Both the position numbers and the translations under genes were made by a program. Shown here in pieces: positions 49,877 to 62,355 of a DNA stretch of 64,000 nt (positions are counted from its first letter, which is position 1; each line of letters opens with the position of its first letter). The stretch comes from Punica granatum (taxonomy: Eukaryota > Streptophyta > Magnoliopsida > Myrtales > Lythraceae). The notes under the pieces were generated by a model. The model was not told where the DNA came from. It searched no databases and was given only the letters and a program-made list of their open reading frames with translations. The DNA lies in NCBI RefSeq assembly GCF_007655135.1, contig NC_045131.1, forward strand, positions 21,622,001 through 21,686,000, read 5' to 3'.

Positions 49877-51220
49877 GTTAAAATATATAGGGGATGACCT
49901 TTATGGAGGACAATAGCTGCACCACATACTCGTATACATGAAATTGATCGACCAAATCTAATTATGGAGAAAGTCCTGTATGTAATGGAGATACCACGTA
50001 AGATTATATCACAAGACATAAAATATTAATTTTGGCAATAATATTCCCAACAAGGTGTCCGAGCATGGCGGCTCGTGTGCGTTGGCAAATACAAAGAGAT
50101 GAGCTGACTTCACCTAACTTCAGTTGTTAAAATGCTAGGAGATGACCTGCAGGCCTGGCAGTTTGGAGTAATCATTAATAAAATAAAGAGACCAGCGGAA
50201 TTTACAGTTTGCTACTTCCAACCCGGCCGAGAGCCTTTCTTGCACTCTGCGAAATCGATCAAATACTATACTAATTATCTTCTAACCAAAGAAATTGAAT
50301 TTCCCTCTTTTTATCTATTTATTTATTTTGTGTAGATTCTGTTGGAATTAAGCGTTGCTTAAGAGGGAGGGAAGATGTTCTTATTATTCCAAATATTGAA
50401 TTGAATGTCATCTTCAACTACTTCAACTATGTTAAGTTGTTATTTGCACATTCATCATCACAAAATCAAACTAGCTAATAATGCTTACTTCAGCTTGAAT
50501 GGGAATTAGGACAACGTCCAATGTTATGTAAATTATGGTGGCAGATCGCTTTCTAAAGTTGGATGGAATTAAAAACTGTCCCTCCCATTTATGTAATAAC
50601 GCGATAAGACCGATTACTAAACACCAACCATCGAAAGGATACTAGTTCAGTCTATTTTGTTAATTACTGCCCCTTTCAAATGAAAAATTATAGTTAGACT
50701 AAATAGTCCGAGGTATTTTTTACACTAAATTATGTAGAATTCATTAGACTAATTAATAGTCTCTGGCATCATGTGACATTCTGATACTGAAATTTTGGGG
50801 TGTAATTAAGGAGAAGCTAGCACAAGATTAGAACTTGGCGAAACTGACGTAAGTATTGCTCAGATCACTCATCAACTAGGGTGCAGGCTTACGTGACTAC
50901 AGATATCGACTCAAACCTGAAAAGCTGAAGTCAGAATAGCAATCCAGCCAAGTCTAAACCACAATATAGCTAGGTCTGCTTTGAACATATGTAGCTATAT
51001 CCCTGGATAAAACCTCGAATGCAACCGGAAAATAGTTCTTGTCCGAAAATTCGAAGAGTTACTCCATGCAAAATCCTAGGGATATCTACACTAATTTACT
51101 CCTCAACTTGAATTACATGTACAAAATTTTGTGTCCTAGATAATGATTTTTTTCAACTGTGTAGTTTCTGAAGAAACTCGAGAATAGATGTTGTTCTGCG
51201 CAGCAAATTTCAAATGGACC
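49877..51220. other. Intergenic DNA
   Basis: No gene or element recognised, although base composition at 50040-50250 is more balanced than the surroundings. Confidence 0.3.
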
Positions 51221-52629
51221 TTTGTTTCTGTTGTGCTGGATGGTTATTGTCCACTTTGGGTTGTAAAGTGCCTTATCAGAGAGGAAAATTCCATGGTGGT
51301 AAAAAACGAAGCAACCTCCTTATCCTCAACCAAAAAAATTAAATGAGAAATTCACGGGTTTATAACGTTCCATTTGGTTTCCCAATTATATTTTAAGATT
51401 TTAACTCTAATTTTAACTCTACTCACTACATAACAAAAATCAACTATTCAAAGTAAAAAAAATGGACCCCATACATAAACTCACATATAACTCCATTATA
51501 CTCAATTCAATTTGTAATACTAAATTCTTTCAACTATTCATTACTTTTTCACATTTTTTTCTCATAATTCAACAACATAATCATTACAACTCAATTAAAA
51601 TTAAAATTCAACTCAACTCAACTCTAAAACCAAACACACTATAATAAGTGATTGGGTATCACAACTTATTAGCTCGAACTTTTATGTTGGAAATAGGCCC
51701 AATCAACAGGTTTATAGGCTAAGTGGAATTTTACGTGTTATCAGAACGGGTTATGCTTCCGCGCACTCGTGTTGTCTCACACCACGCCAAGTCTAGTTTC
51801 GAGGCAAGCCAAATTGCACCTCATCTTAGTTCGGCCCAAGTGTAGTCCAGTCTCAACTCGTAGTCAGTTCTTAAGGCCGAGTGTTCAAGTTCACGTAGCA
51901 CATGTAGGTGAAGTATCAAGACCACACGTTATCACGTGAGGGCGAGTGTTGAGACATATTGTCTTACACGGAAAAATTAAATAGAAATCAACGGGTTTAT
52001 AAGTGATTGGATACCACAACCTATCAGCTCGAGTTTTGTTTCTGTTGTGCTGGATGGATATTGTCCACTTTGGGTTGTAAATTGCCTTCTCAAAAAGGAA
52101 AATTCCATGGTGGTAAAAAACGACCCAACTTCCTGTTTAGACTTATTGTCCTCCACCAAAAAAATTATAAGAGAAATTAACGGATTTATAAGTGATTAGG
52201 TACCACAACTTATCAGCTCGAACTTTTATGTTGAAAATAGGCCAAATCAACGGGTTAATAGGTTAAGTGGAATTTTACATGGTATCAGAAAGGGTTATGC
52301 TTCCGCGCGCTCGTGTTATCTCACACTATGCCAAGTCTAGATTCGAGGCAAGCCAAATTGCGCATCATCTTAGTCCGGCTCAAGTGTAGTCTAGTCCCAA
52401 CTTGTAGTTAGTTCTTAAGGGCGAGTGTTCAAGTCCACGTAGCACATGTAGATGAAGTATCAAGGTCACACGTTATCACGTGAGAGCAGGTGTTGAGACA
52501 TATTATCCCACACGGAAAAATTAAATAGAAATCAACGGGTTTATAAGTGATTGAATACCACAACCTATCAGCTCGAGCTTTTGGATTGAAAATGGATTCA
52601 ATCGCTTATAAGTCTAGTGAAATTTTACG
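51221..52629 (+). repeat. Tandem duplication carrying two TRIM-like elements
   Basis: A block beginning TTTGTTTCTGTTGTGCTGG occurs at 51221 and again at 52035 (offset 814, of which 278 is a MITE present only in copy 1). Each copy contains an LTR-like segment, a primer-binding site (TGTTATCAGA at 51736; TGGTATCAGA at 52280), an interior starting with GGGTTATGCTTCCGCGC, a purine-rich stretch and a second LTR beginning TGTTGAGACATATT (51947 and 52491). The LTR in copy 2 ends TTTTACA directly before the binding site. At the junction the first 3' LTR is cut at TTTG, matching the block start, suggesting microhomology-driven or unequal exchange. Confidence 0.8.
51366..51643. mobile_element. Tourist-like MITE with a preserved empty site
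   Basis: A 278-bp AT-rich element with inverted CATTTGGTTT / AAACCAAAC ends, inserted in copy 1 of the tandem duplication. Comparison with copy 2 (52181-52200) shows that ATAA at the insertion point is duplicated (51362-51365 and 51644-51647). A TAA/TTA target duplication is typical of PIF/Harbinger MITEs. It inserted after the duplication, or was lost cleanly from copy 2. Confidence 0.8.
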
Positions 52630-54473
52630 CATCCCATAATTTTTTCGGGTGAAACAAATCCTATAATTTACCCACTGCCAGAGGTCATCATTTATCCTTA
52701 CCGGGAAAAAGATGTCTATCTCCTGGACAATGCATGATTAACTTATCTAGCTAATATAATTGCCTGATTACAAACTTATCTAGCTAATATGCCAATCCTT
52801 TCGGGGTTCGACTTTTGTCGGTGACCCTTTTGTATCTTTTTATTTAACCAAAAAGAAATGAAATAACATTAAAAAAAAATCGCGAGAAAGATCTAACTAA
52901 TCATGTAGACAGCTTGTACACTATAAGGATTATGTCAAATAGACACAAAAACTTCCGTCGCTAATGATGTCGATAGTTCCTATCATTCTAATGGGGAAGG
53001 ATTTGATCAGATGGAATATGTTCTATTCGTATTTACCCTGTCGCAAAAATATAGATGGATGATCAGTCCCAAGGAAGAGACCCTTAAAATGTTGAGTTGT
53101 CATGACCCACCCCTTCAAATGTTGTTGACTCTTAAATAATTGAACGGTCACTTAATTAGTTGTTCTCCATATATGTGCACGCGTACACACATATATATAT
53201 GAATGGCAAAACAATTTAGTGTATATATATGTATATAACAATTTAAGGTCGACGTATGTTATTCATTCTCCTGTCGTGATATACAAATTACAACGTACTC
53301 TTTTTGAAATTTATAAAACATAAATTCCCCAAAGGGATATATAAAAAATAATTGTACATAATGTTCATGTATATATTACTATTAGATACCATGATCTATC
53401 GAATAGAGTTTTTTTTTTCCTTGTTGGTCATAAGTCGCAAGAAGAATTACTAAATTTGTGTTTTGCATTTTCTCAAATCTATATAATATGTAAACTTGAC
53501 CACAAATTAATAAATAGGAGTAGAATCGTAAAATAAATAACATGTTATAGTCAAATTATGATATATCTGAAATTAAATTAATGGAAATATCTATACAATT
53601 AATTCATACAAACATGATTACATCATTTTCAATATGCATACAATTAATTATAAATATGTTAATTCTACACAATAAGTGGCATTGTACGGATCTAATAATT
53701 AATTAATACAAAAATATTTTACATTGATAATTTGCAGTATAATAAATAATACACTTAATTCTTTCATAAAATAAAATCTAAAGATTTTGATTTTTGTGAT
53801 TTAAAGATTATTTTCATAGAAATGAGATTGATAATTGAAAGGATGTATATGAATTCATTTCGTAAATTATTTATTTGTAAATTGAATATATATTCAAAAT
53901 TTTTACATGTCAATATAAACTATAATTCACATTAACTATTATTTTCATATTTAACTTTTTATTATAATATTTTTCTCACAAAATCCGTGCAACGTAGGGA
54001 TTTAATAACTTAGTATGATATATCTCTTTAAGGTAAAGATATTAAGAAATTAGCGAGGCATGCACTATAAGTTATTTTGAGTTTTGCTCCTTCTACTAGC
54101 ATCCATTAGCTAATTTTGAATCAAATGATAATATGTAAAACTGACTCAATTTTTCCGAATTAATTACATGAAATAAACAAGAAAAAAAACAAAAAAAGTA
54201 ACGGGAACAGAAGATCTGCCAATGAAGAAGTCGCCATGGGAAATGGCGGGCCGCAAAGTGAGGCAGCTATGATATATGGATAATGTACAGCTGCACTGGC
54301 TAATAATGCTGGAAGGGAGGCTGAGCCAATCAAACCCAACCAAGGGCTCTTCGGTCTCCGTTAAGGCCTAGTCAGTCCCAATGAAGATCGAGATAAGCTG
54401 TTGACTGAATTAAACCCTAGATACTGGAATCTAATAATAAGGCCGCTAATATCTAGATGATGGTATTAGTCAA
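52630..54473. other. AT-rich intergenic DNA with a weak Helitron-like end
   Basis: 53260-54013 is very AT-rich and ends in CCGTGCAACGTAGGG then TTTAATAACTTAG before T, a degraded version of the hairpin-CTAG-T end seen at 12282. No gene supported. Confidence 0.35.
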
Positions 54474-54485
54474 ATGTGCTATATA

Positions 54486-54638
54486 CTCGATGAAGGGGGC
54501 TTTCCTGTGGTGGCATAAGTCACTGACTCAGAAGCATATAGTATTGGATTCAATTCTCGTCAGTGTAATTTCCGTGTCTCGTTTTACCTATTGCTATTCT
54601 TATACCAGGACATAGAGTTCCCTTATAAGGAAAAAAAA
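54486..54638 (+). mobile_element. tRNA-derived SINE, family D, with perfect 12-bp TSD
   Basis: A-box-like GGTGGCATAAGTCACTG, B-box-like TTGGATTCAATTCTCG and a nine-A tail. The flanks are ATGTGCTATATA at 54474-54485 and 54639-54650. A fragment of the same family lies in the WRKY intron at about 58787. Confidence 0.85.
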
Positions 54639-54650
54639 ATGTGCTATATA

Positions 54651-55904
54651 ATTCATTAATTTCTTAGAAGCCATTATCATATGATGTAAGTTGAAACTTG
54701 AAAGTGCTTGCTCCAGCCCCTCTAAATCTTTATTTACGCAGACTGATGGAATATTTTGAATTTATACACAGAACGGCTTGCGCAAAACAGAATACTAAGT
54801 CGCTACTAGAATATTAAATTAGTGATATTCCAAACACTTTTGCTCATTTTTTGAATACTTTCACAGTTAATTCTTAGAATTATTTTTATTTTTTTCCTTT
54901 TTTTCTTTTGAACAACAACTCTCTCCCAAAGTCATATTAGAAGAGTAAGAACTTTGCACGGCGTGAGGTGATCAATATACGTATAAACCGTTGAGTGAAG
55001 ATGCGGTATTTCATATATAGTGGATTAAGTAATACTAAGACAGTTTTCTCCATTGGCACTTGGTGGTAACGAATATATATGAGTATTGATGAGATGTAGT
55101 ACAAGCACATTGAGATGGCAAAGTATAGTAAAGCAGATTATTACACTTCTACATCAACATAACTGAACTTCGACTTACATTTTAATCTGTTTGGTGAAGA
55201 CAAACTTATCAATATGTTCTATGATGTACCACACGTGAACTGGGGAACGATGAATACATATTTTTGTAATTCAGAATTAATTTTGTTAATTTTTTTGGTA
55301 AAATTACAGATACTCTCAATTTATTAGTTGAGATTAATCTGATTTGGGTGTGTCTGTTACATAAAATTTTTCAGTGGGGTTGAGAAATATTTGCCACAAT
55401 ATGTATGGAACGATCCTTTTGGCGCAATTGGATTGTCTGCGCCTCCTCCACTGTGCAAGAGTAATAGGCAACATGACCTAGCTACATTTTTTTTCCCAAT
55501 TATTTTCTATGTAGGGCTTGTACCCCAAATGTATTTTTTTTTCTCTTTCTATTTGGCTGCTGCTTTTATATATGCGCTTATGGACTCATAAGGCTCCAAG
55601 ATGAACATTAACAACTGTTCTGAAAAAAAAAATGTTGAATCTTATGCAATGATTTAAGGAAAAAATTGTGGTTCTAATCATTTGAATTTTTCTAATATTT
55701 CACTTTATTATTCATTAACCAATTTATTCTCCTGCTTCAAAAGACAAAAATTCAAAAAAGAAAAAAGAAAAATCCCTGTTAACGCGGCACATGAAAAAGA
55801 AACCACTACCCAATCCTTAATTTAAATTTTCATTTTGTAATTGATTTGCAATTACATGGGTGATGAGAAATGGGGTTTAGTACAGTTGGAAGTACCATCA
55901 ATCT
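54651..55904. other. Intergenic DNA
   Basis: No gene supported. A 66-codon frame at 55391-55591 is rich in Phe and Tyr but has no recognisable domain. Confidence 0.3.
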
Positions 55905-56140
55905 AAAATCAAAAGAGATTAATCATATTGCATTGATTTACATAGTTAAACGCATTGTCCCTTTAACTAAAGTCTTGAATTCGACGAGTCTTGTGAAAGG
56001 AGATTAAAATCCATGATTTATCAAAGTTTTACAACTTTGGTTGATCTACCCGACTCGAATTTGGTCTGCCCCTAAAAGAACCCCGAATTTGGACTAGTTG
56101 AGACACGTTGGAATTCCAAATACACGGTGGTGCATAGCAA
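55905..56140 (+). mobile_element. SINE family B, degenerate copy
   Basis: Contains CTTGAATTCGACGAGTCTTG, CTACCCGACTCGAATTTGG and GGACTAGTTGAG blocks in family order, ending near GGTGGTGCATAGC and an A-rich run. Part of the body appears duplicated internally. Confidence 0.45.
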
Positions 56141-56203
56141 AAAATAAAAATATAAAGAGTTGTTGAAATTAATTTATATATGTTGGATTGTTCTTATCAT
56201 TTT

Positions 56204-56365
56204 TTCGTTACAAAAGAAATCCATGGGATAATATAATGAAATAATCCCAATGACTAATAAAGGAGCATGAGGGGCATAACTAGTCTCACTATAAGAATCG
56301 AACTTGAAGTCTCTTAATGACGAGATGAAAGTAAGTGCAACTGAATTACACCATCTTTTTTCAAG
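56204..56365 (-). mobile_element. SINE family A with perfect 15-bp TSD
   Basis: Minus-strand copy with the reversed B box AAGTTCGATTCTTA. The flanks TGTTCTTATCATTTT occur at 56189-56203 and 56366-56380. It lies only about 470 bp upstream of the WRKY coding start, inside the probable promoter. Confidence 0.88.
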
Positions 56366-56602
56366 TGTTCTTATCATTTTGTTTCTCTTTTGTCTAGAAG
56401 GACTCATGCGTCTCTTTGGTAGCGGTACGGTTTAACATATAGAGAATCGTATGTTCTAGCATAAGTCCACATATAAAACAACTTCTTCTGCCGAGGAAGG
56501 GAACAGTGATATATGGTATGGAATGAATAATTCCTGCAAAAATTCCAGTCCCCTTTGGATTCTTTTTACTACCAATTTGACGACATTCAGACTCCCCACC
56601 AC

Positions 56603-56606
<4 letters not shown>

Positions 56607-56654
<48 letters not shown>
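56607..56654 (+). promoter_or_regulatory. (CT)24 tract in the probable WRKY leader or promoter
   Basis: 24 CT units end 181 bases before the ATG. CT/GA tracts near transcription starts are common in plants and bind BPC/GAGA factors. Whether this is transcribed leader or core promoter cannot be told. Frames rich in Arg-Glu on the minus strand here are simply translations of the repeat. Confidence 0.6.
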
Positions 56655-56658
<4 letters not shown>

Positions 56659-56835
56659 GTGAACGCAACAAATCCTCCCCAAAGAGATATCTTTGATTCC
56701 ATACTGTATGCCAACGCGCTCATCCCCGGCCTAATTACACACCGAACCTTAGCATGTCGTAGAGACTACTATAGCGATCTCTCGAACATATATCGAAGAA
56801 CCCGAGATTCGGCGTACAACAACGCCAATACAGAT

Positions 56836-57442
56836 ATGGAAGGAGATCACCATCACCATCCCCACCACCCCCACCATCACCACCACCATCGAAACTACGA
56901 GCTCCAGGTCTCCTTCTTCTCCACGAGTAACACCCAGAACGAAGACGACAGCACTGGCAACAACAATAACAATAACAACAATAACAGCAGCGGCGGCAAT
57001 CCCCATACGATCACCGAGATCGGTTTCATCCCCTTCGAGGAGAGCCATGTCCTGGGGTTCCTCGCTCCGCCGCCGCCCCAATCCACATCTCACCTCGGTG
57101 GGAGCGGAGCCACACCTTCCAGCGTGGGGCTGAGCCACCAGGGAGGCAGCAGCAGCGGTGACGCTGCCATGACCAGATCTTCTAATTGGAACAGCGATCA
57201 TCAGGTCGCCGTTCTTTTCGGGTTCGGGTTTCGTTTAAGAATTCTCAGATTAGGTTATATTTATTGTCCCTGCGTGTGCTGAGGATTATATCATTGATTA
57301 TGTGTATTCGTGTTTCTTTTTTTGGGGTATAAAAGGTGGTGGGAACAGTGGATCCCAACTCCAAGGCCGCCCATAACGAGACTTGCAGTGGCAATGCTCC
57401 TCACGACCCCAACAGCTCTTCTTCTTGGTATAATCATTTCTC

Positions 57443-57486
<44 letters not shown>

Positions 57487-59345
57487 GCAGGTATGTTCGT
57501 GTAATATATATATATATATATCTGTTTCTCTCCTCACTATGCAGAAGAGGATCCATAAGTAATATATATGGCCACTTTCTGTGGATAGTATTAGCACATG
57601 TAGTTAGAGAAGCTTATTAATGTGCTTAAAGATCGAGGTTTTCTCCGTGTCATTTCCCCCTTTTTTTCGTTCCGGTGTGCACCCAAAAAGAAAAAAAAAA
57701 ATCAATCAGCGGCAGTGGAAACCCTTAAGTGCCGCTGCTGGTCCCATTCTATATGTGCTGATCTGAACGGTTTGTTAAATCATTTCTCATATGTACAAGG
57801 GCTTGGGTTTGATGTCTACTTGAATGTAAGGACGGTTCGAGTTTTACCGCATAGTAGTCTGTCTTACCACAAAAAAGAAACAACGAACCAGAGTTTTTGG
57901 TCGGTTCCAAACACATTTGCATATGTACACACACATGTATATATACATATATAGATATATATTTAGGGTTTCTTGAGAAACGGACATACATGATTTTCGA
58001 GTTTGATTCTTATGTAAGTACAAGTTTGTGTCTGCATATGCATTCAGCTGTTTGTTCCTCCTAATGGTCATGTCATATGTCCGACTTATCCTAACAAGGG
58101 GCATTGTTGGTATGGGGGCTTTGAATCAAATAAATACAGGTGGAGAAGCGCATCGACGACGGACAAAGGGAAGATGAAGGTGAGGAGAAAGCTGAGAGAG
58201 CCGAGGTTCTGCTTCCAGACGAGGAGCGACATTGACGTGCTCGATGACGGTTACAAATGGAGGAAATACGGCCAGAAAGTAGTCAAGAACAGTCTTCATC
58301 CCAGGTACCTATATTAATTAGTGATATCAACATATATATATATATGGCTGTACATCGTTCTATATCGGACTGCATAACATTTTCTTTTAGTGCATTCGGA
58401 ACTTTGGCTTCGTATTCACGAAATTAGAAAAACAAAAGGCTCCATGTCTCAATACGTATACATGACTCAGTCCCGTCTCACTCAGTCACATCTCTTTCCG
58501 CACATCACACTATGTCCCAGAACAGCATATTTTGCGTATCTCCTTCTGTCCCTTCAAATGTCTTCTATATTTTCATTTAAAAAATGTTCTTTTATATAAA
58601 AGATCATTTTAAAATAAAAAATATAATTTAATATATATACAAATACTAATGGCTAGGTTATCTTCATCTCATGACCCCTTAATCTGCATTTGCAAATTCC
58701 CTCCCCCTTTTCCCTTTATGGCTGATTGTCTGAAATTGCACAAAAAATTTCACAAGCGAGAAAATTTGAGGAAATGAGCTTCGTTCAGTGGCATAAGTCA
58801 TTGACTCAAAACCTCTTCATGCTCAAACCTGACTAGTGTTTAGAAATGTGTTTGAGAAAACCTTGCGGTTAAATTAGTTCAGTCTTTTAAGCTTGCAAAA
58901 AATCATAATAAGATGTTTGAAAGTACTTTATTTTAAATTATTGAGTACTTTACTGAAAAACCTAAGTAAAATTTTTGCACTTTGTTCACTCTCTCTCGAT
59001 CCCCCCCTCAACCCACCATGCTACGTAACAGCGTGAACCCTAAGGTGAGAGACCGATAGGAGGAGTGAGTCGAATGAATCCTTTGGCTTTTTTATTATTT
59101 TGGACCTCAAAATCCTGCTATTAACCTTATTCTCAATGTATAAACATTTTTCTCAGAGTTCAGGTAATCTACTGAGTAATAATCTACTGGAAGTCTAGAT
59201 AATTCATTTAATACGAGTAATTCACTCAAAATCTAGCTAATTAATATACATGAGATCTAAGTACAATTTACTAGATCCTGAGGAACTTTATTTTCAAAGC
59301 GTGGTATAATTATTTTGCAGATGATTGCACTCAAAAGATTCCAAG

Positions 59346-59385
<40 letters not shown>

Positions 59386-62355
59386 GTATGTATAGAGATA
59401 TATGCGTACTAAGCCACCAACTCTTATCTGAACACACCCACATGCGAATATTGGAAGTACGAGTCATCCAAGATTTTCAGAACATGATGAAAATGGCAAT
59501 GTGGATAATATCATTGAAATCAGTTAATAACTGATTACAAACTTAAAAAGTAATGAGAAAGGGGCTCTCTTTGAATCACACGCTCGCTTGATATTGTCCC
59601 ATGAAAATATGTTTCACAAATAGTTCATCATGGAGCTACAATTATTTTTTATACGGATGTACGGTTTTGCCCATGAATAAATACTTCTTGAACATTTTTA
59701 AAATTAGACAAATAGGCTTTGGACCTGTGGGATGACAATTATCGGTATAATATAATTTGAAATTCCACCCAGAGGGAGATCAACATTGCTGGTGCCTAGA
59801 TCAACACTCGTGTTCGTAAGTTTTTAATATAGGACAGGAGAGGAGAGAAATTAGAGACACCGAAAATGAAACAGAAATTTTTTTATAAAAGATATCACAT
59901 CACCTTCGAAATCATACATAATCATGTCAAATCTCAGATGAAATGAGAGGGAATAATTTTTGTTTGGTAGTATATATGTCCTCTTCAGAGGTAAGAAGTA
60001 GAAGAGAGAAACGCCAATTTCATCCGTACACTCATTAGTTTTGACTGTTTTAACATGGGGCATTAATACTATCGGAATGATATAGTGATTAATTAAACTT
60101 GACCTGTTGTTATTGGAAAGTGAAATAGGCAATAATTTAGAAGGACTCATTGGGAATAGACGAGGTCCGGTCACGGCTAAAGGGATCGGGCCTAAGTCAA
60201 GTTGAGGCTTTACGATACCTTCAACACAATTGTCCCCCAGAGGCATATGAGGCAGATCAAAAAATTCTGCCTCTGGAACATTTTGTTTTTTAGAGTAGAA
60301 GAGTAGGGTGTATATATATATATATATGCTAAATTTTGCCACCAAGATTTTTGTTGATTAGAATGTCCTTGAAAGATGTATTAATTATTGTCTTTTCTTT
60401 CTCTTTTGGTGGGGTGAGGGTATATGTATTATTGCTTTTAATCCAATAGAGGCAACAAAAGGACATATCATGGCTAAACAAGGCTAAATTCTATGCTTCT
60501 TAAAGATCATTTTTGTAGAGTAGTGTATGTCTTAGGAGGCGAATTATTACTTTTTTTTTTCCTTTTTTTCTCGACTAAATTATTAATACACAAATTTAAT
60601 TGTCTATATGTGTTGTTGAGTCTTTTTAGTGGCCTATGGAGTGGATTGAAGTCTACAAAGGACTGAAAGAATTTCTTAATCTTTTACCCAAAAAGAAATT
60701 TCTAAATCTCAATACCTGGTGGAGAAAACGTTCCAAATGATGAGAGAAACTCCCTAGATATAGAAAAACCACGCCCAATTTTTTTTCTTTTCTATTCTTT
60801 TTTTTAATGAGTGATAATATAATTAAAGATTTAAATGTTCGCAGAATACACTAATCTAAGAGAGCTCAAAACTGAACCAAGAGAACAACTAAATAAATGG
60901 AGAAATACATGTCAAAATTGCAAAATCATAACCTATAAGAACATTTCCGAAGCTTGAGATGCAGGCTAGGGATAGACAGAAGCCTTTCCTTCAAGTTATT
61001 AGCAACAATCTACTGATGAGTTACTCGCGCAGTCGTATTTCTGCACAGCTCTAATTGAAAGGTCCTTTCATTTTGTTCTCTCCAAATATTGCACGGCCTG
61101 GGGCCGGACTCACATGTCCAGTGAACTTGCAAGGTGTTCTCGTAAACTGTGAGATTAGTCGGACGAAGTCCGGACACCCTCGTTATTAAAAAAAATTGAG
61201 AATAATATTACGGAGAGCCTTTCGGTTCGTTTTTCAAACATAGGTTTGTAAAAACAATCTTGATTATAGAAAAAAAAAATGATCTTATTGGACTTTTTAA
61301 ATATGCCTAAGTTTGGATGGAACAGAATTTGAGGCAGCAGAGTGATGATGTCCAGTGCCAGTTCTAGCTGCATAGGCATATTACTGGTCCCATATGTGTA
61401 CAGATCAGTTACTTCACAATATATATTATTTAATTTTTTTTCCGGTTACAGCTTCACATTAGATCTTATAATTTCATTACATTTCGAACATTGATACATA
61501 TATGATATCGCCAGCTTGGTGAGTTTAAGGGGCTTATTGATTTCTGATGAATATTTATGCACTGTTAGCTAGAAAGCATTGCTTAATCGCACAATACTTA
61601 TGTTTTTTCCCCCTAGTTTTCATCTCGTTTTAAAGTTTTTAGGTAAGGAAATAAGCACAATTGACCATGGATTGAACATTTGAAGAAATTAAATATAATA
61701 AGAGGGGAGAGTGGATATTTCAAAACATCGTAACTATAAACCTAAACCATGGGAGTTCTTATTCCTTTTTCTTTTTCTTTTTTTCCAATAACATGAATTT
61801 ATCCATGGATGCATAATGTTCGGATTGCAAGAATGCATAGACAACAAAACATAATGTATGTTTTCGGGAAAACAAAGGAAAATATACATAATGTGTGTTT
61901 GGGATTGTTTTTTCATTCACCGCCTCGTATACAAAATATAGTTCATTTACCTCCGTAAGTGAAAATTATTCATTCAATCTCATCTTCGTTACAAGGTTTT
62001 GGGACTATAAGAACATACTAATACCTGTTCCCATGATTTGCTCTAATCTATACCTTGATTTCTTATGTCAACCTGAATCTCGGTCGTAGATCGATAGTGT
62101 ATCATCGTATCCTTTTCTTGTGTATATATACACATATATGTCGGCATGAAAATTGTAATGGTTTTTAGTTTCTCTCCTAATTTTGGTTGTAGAAGCTATT
62201 ATCGTTGCACGCACAACAACTGCCGGGTCAAGAAGAGGGTCGAGAGGTTATCTGAGGATTGTCGAATGGTGATAACTACCTATGAAGGCAGACACAATCA
62301 CTCGCCGTGCGACGACTCCAACTCCTCGGAACACGAATGCTTCTCCTCTTTCTAG
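56836..62355 (+). CDS. WRKY12: WRKY transcription factor, group IIc, WRKY12-like, complete, 4 exons, 262 aa
   Basis: Exons 56836-57204, 57336-57427, 58140-58304 and 62193-62355 join in frame to 789 bp, all GT-AG. The start is the first ATG of the frame and gives MEG, as in WRKY12. Residues 5-18 are 12 His and 2 Pro; 42-50 are nine Asn; [14 protein letters not shown] (about 63-76) is the conserved N-terminal WRKY12-type segment. [16 protein letters not shown] (169-184) precedes the domain; WRKYGQK is at 194-200, and Cys214, Cys219, His243 and His245 form the C-X4-C-X23-H-X-H zinc finger of group IIc. The last intron falls in the Arg209 codon, the usual R-type site. The protein should be nuclear and bind W-boxes (TTGAC). 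In Arabidopsis WRKY12 represses secondary wall formation in pith and promotes flowering in short days. WRKY13 is less likely because [18 protein letters not shown] and the FSSF end fit WRKY12. Confidence 0.93.
57428..58139 (+). other. WRKY intron 2 with CT/AT microsatellites
   Basis: A CT tract (about 57444-57464) runs into an AT tract (57465-57486), with a further AT tract at about 57504-57521. No other feature recognised. Confidence 0.6.
58305..62192 (+). other. WRKY intron 3 (3.9 kb, R-type) with insertions
   Basis: This intron splits the WRKY domain between the WRKYGQK half and the zinc finger. It contains a SINE family D fragment (about 58787-58870, GTGGCATAAGTCATTGACTC), an AT/TGTA microsatellite (59345-59393), an unexplained minus-strand frame (60030-60345) and a truncated SINE family C 3' end with A tail (about 61088-61195). 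Confidence 0.65.

Noticed and set aside
56394..56723. Arg-Glu repeat open frames on the minus strand
   Set aside because: They are translations of the (CT)n microsatellite.
56659..56835. In-frame extension upstream of the WRKY start
   Set aside because: The extension would begin at a GTG and contains no ATG; the first ATG at 56836 gives the MEG start typical of WRKY12.
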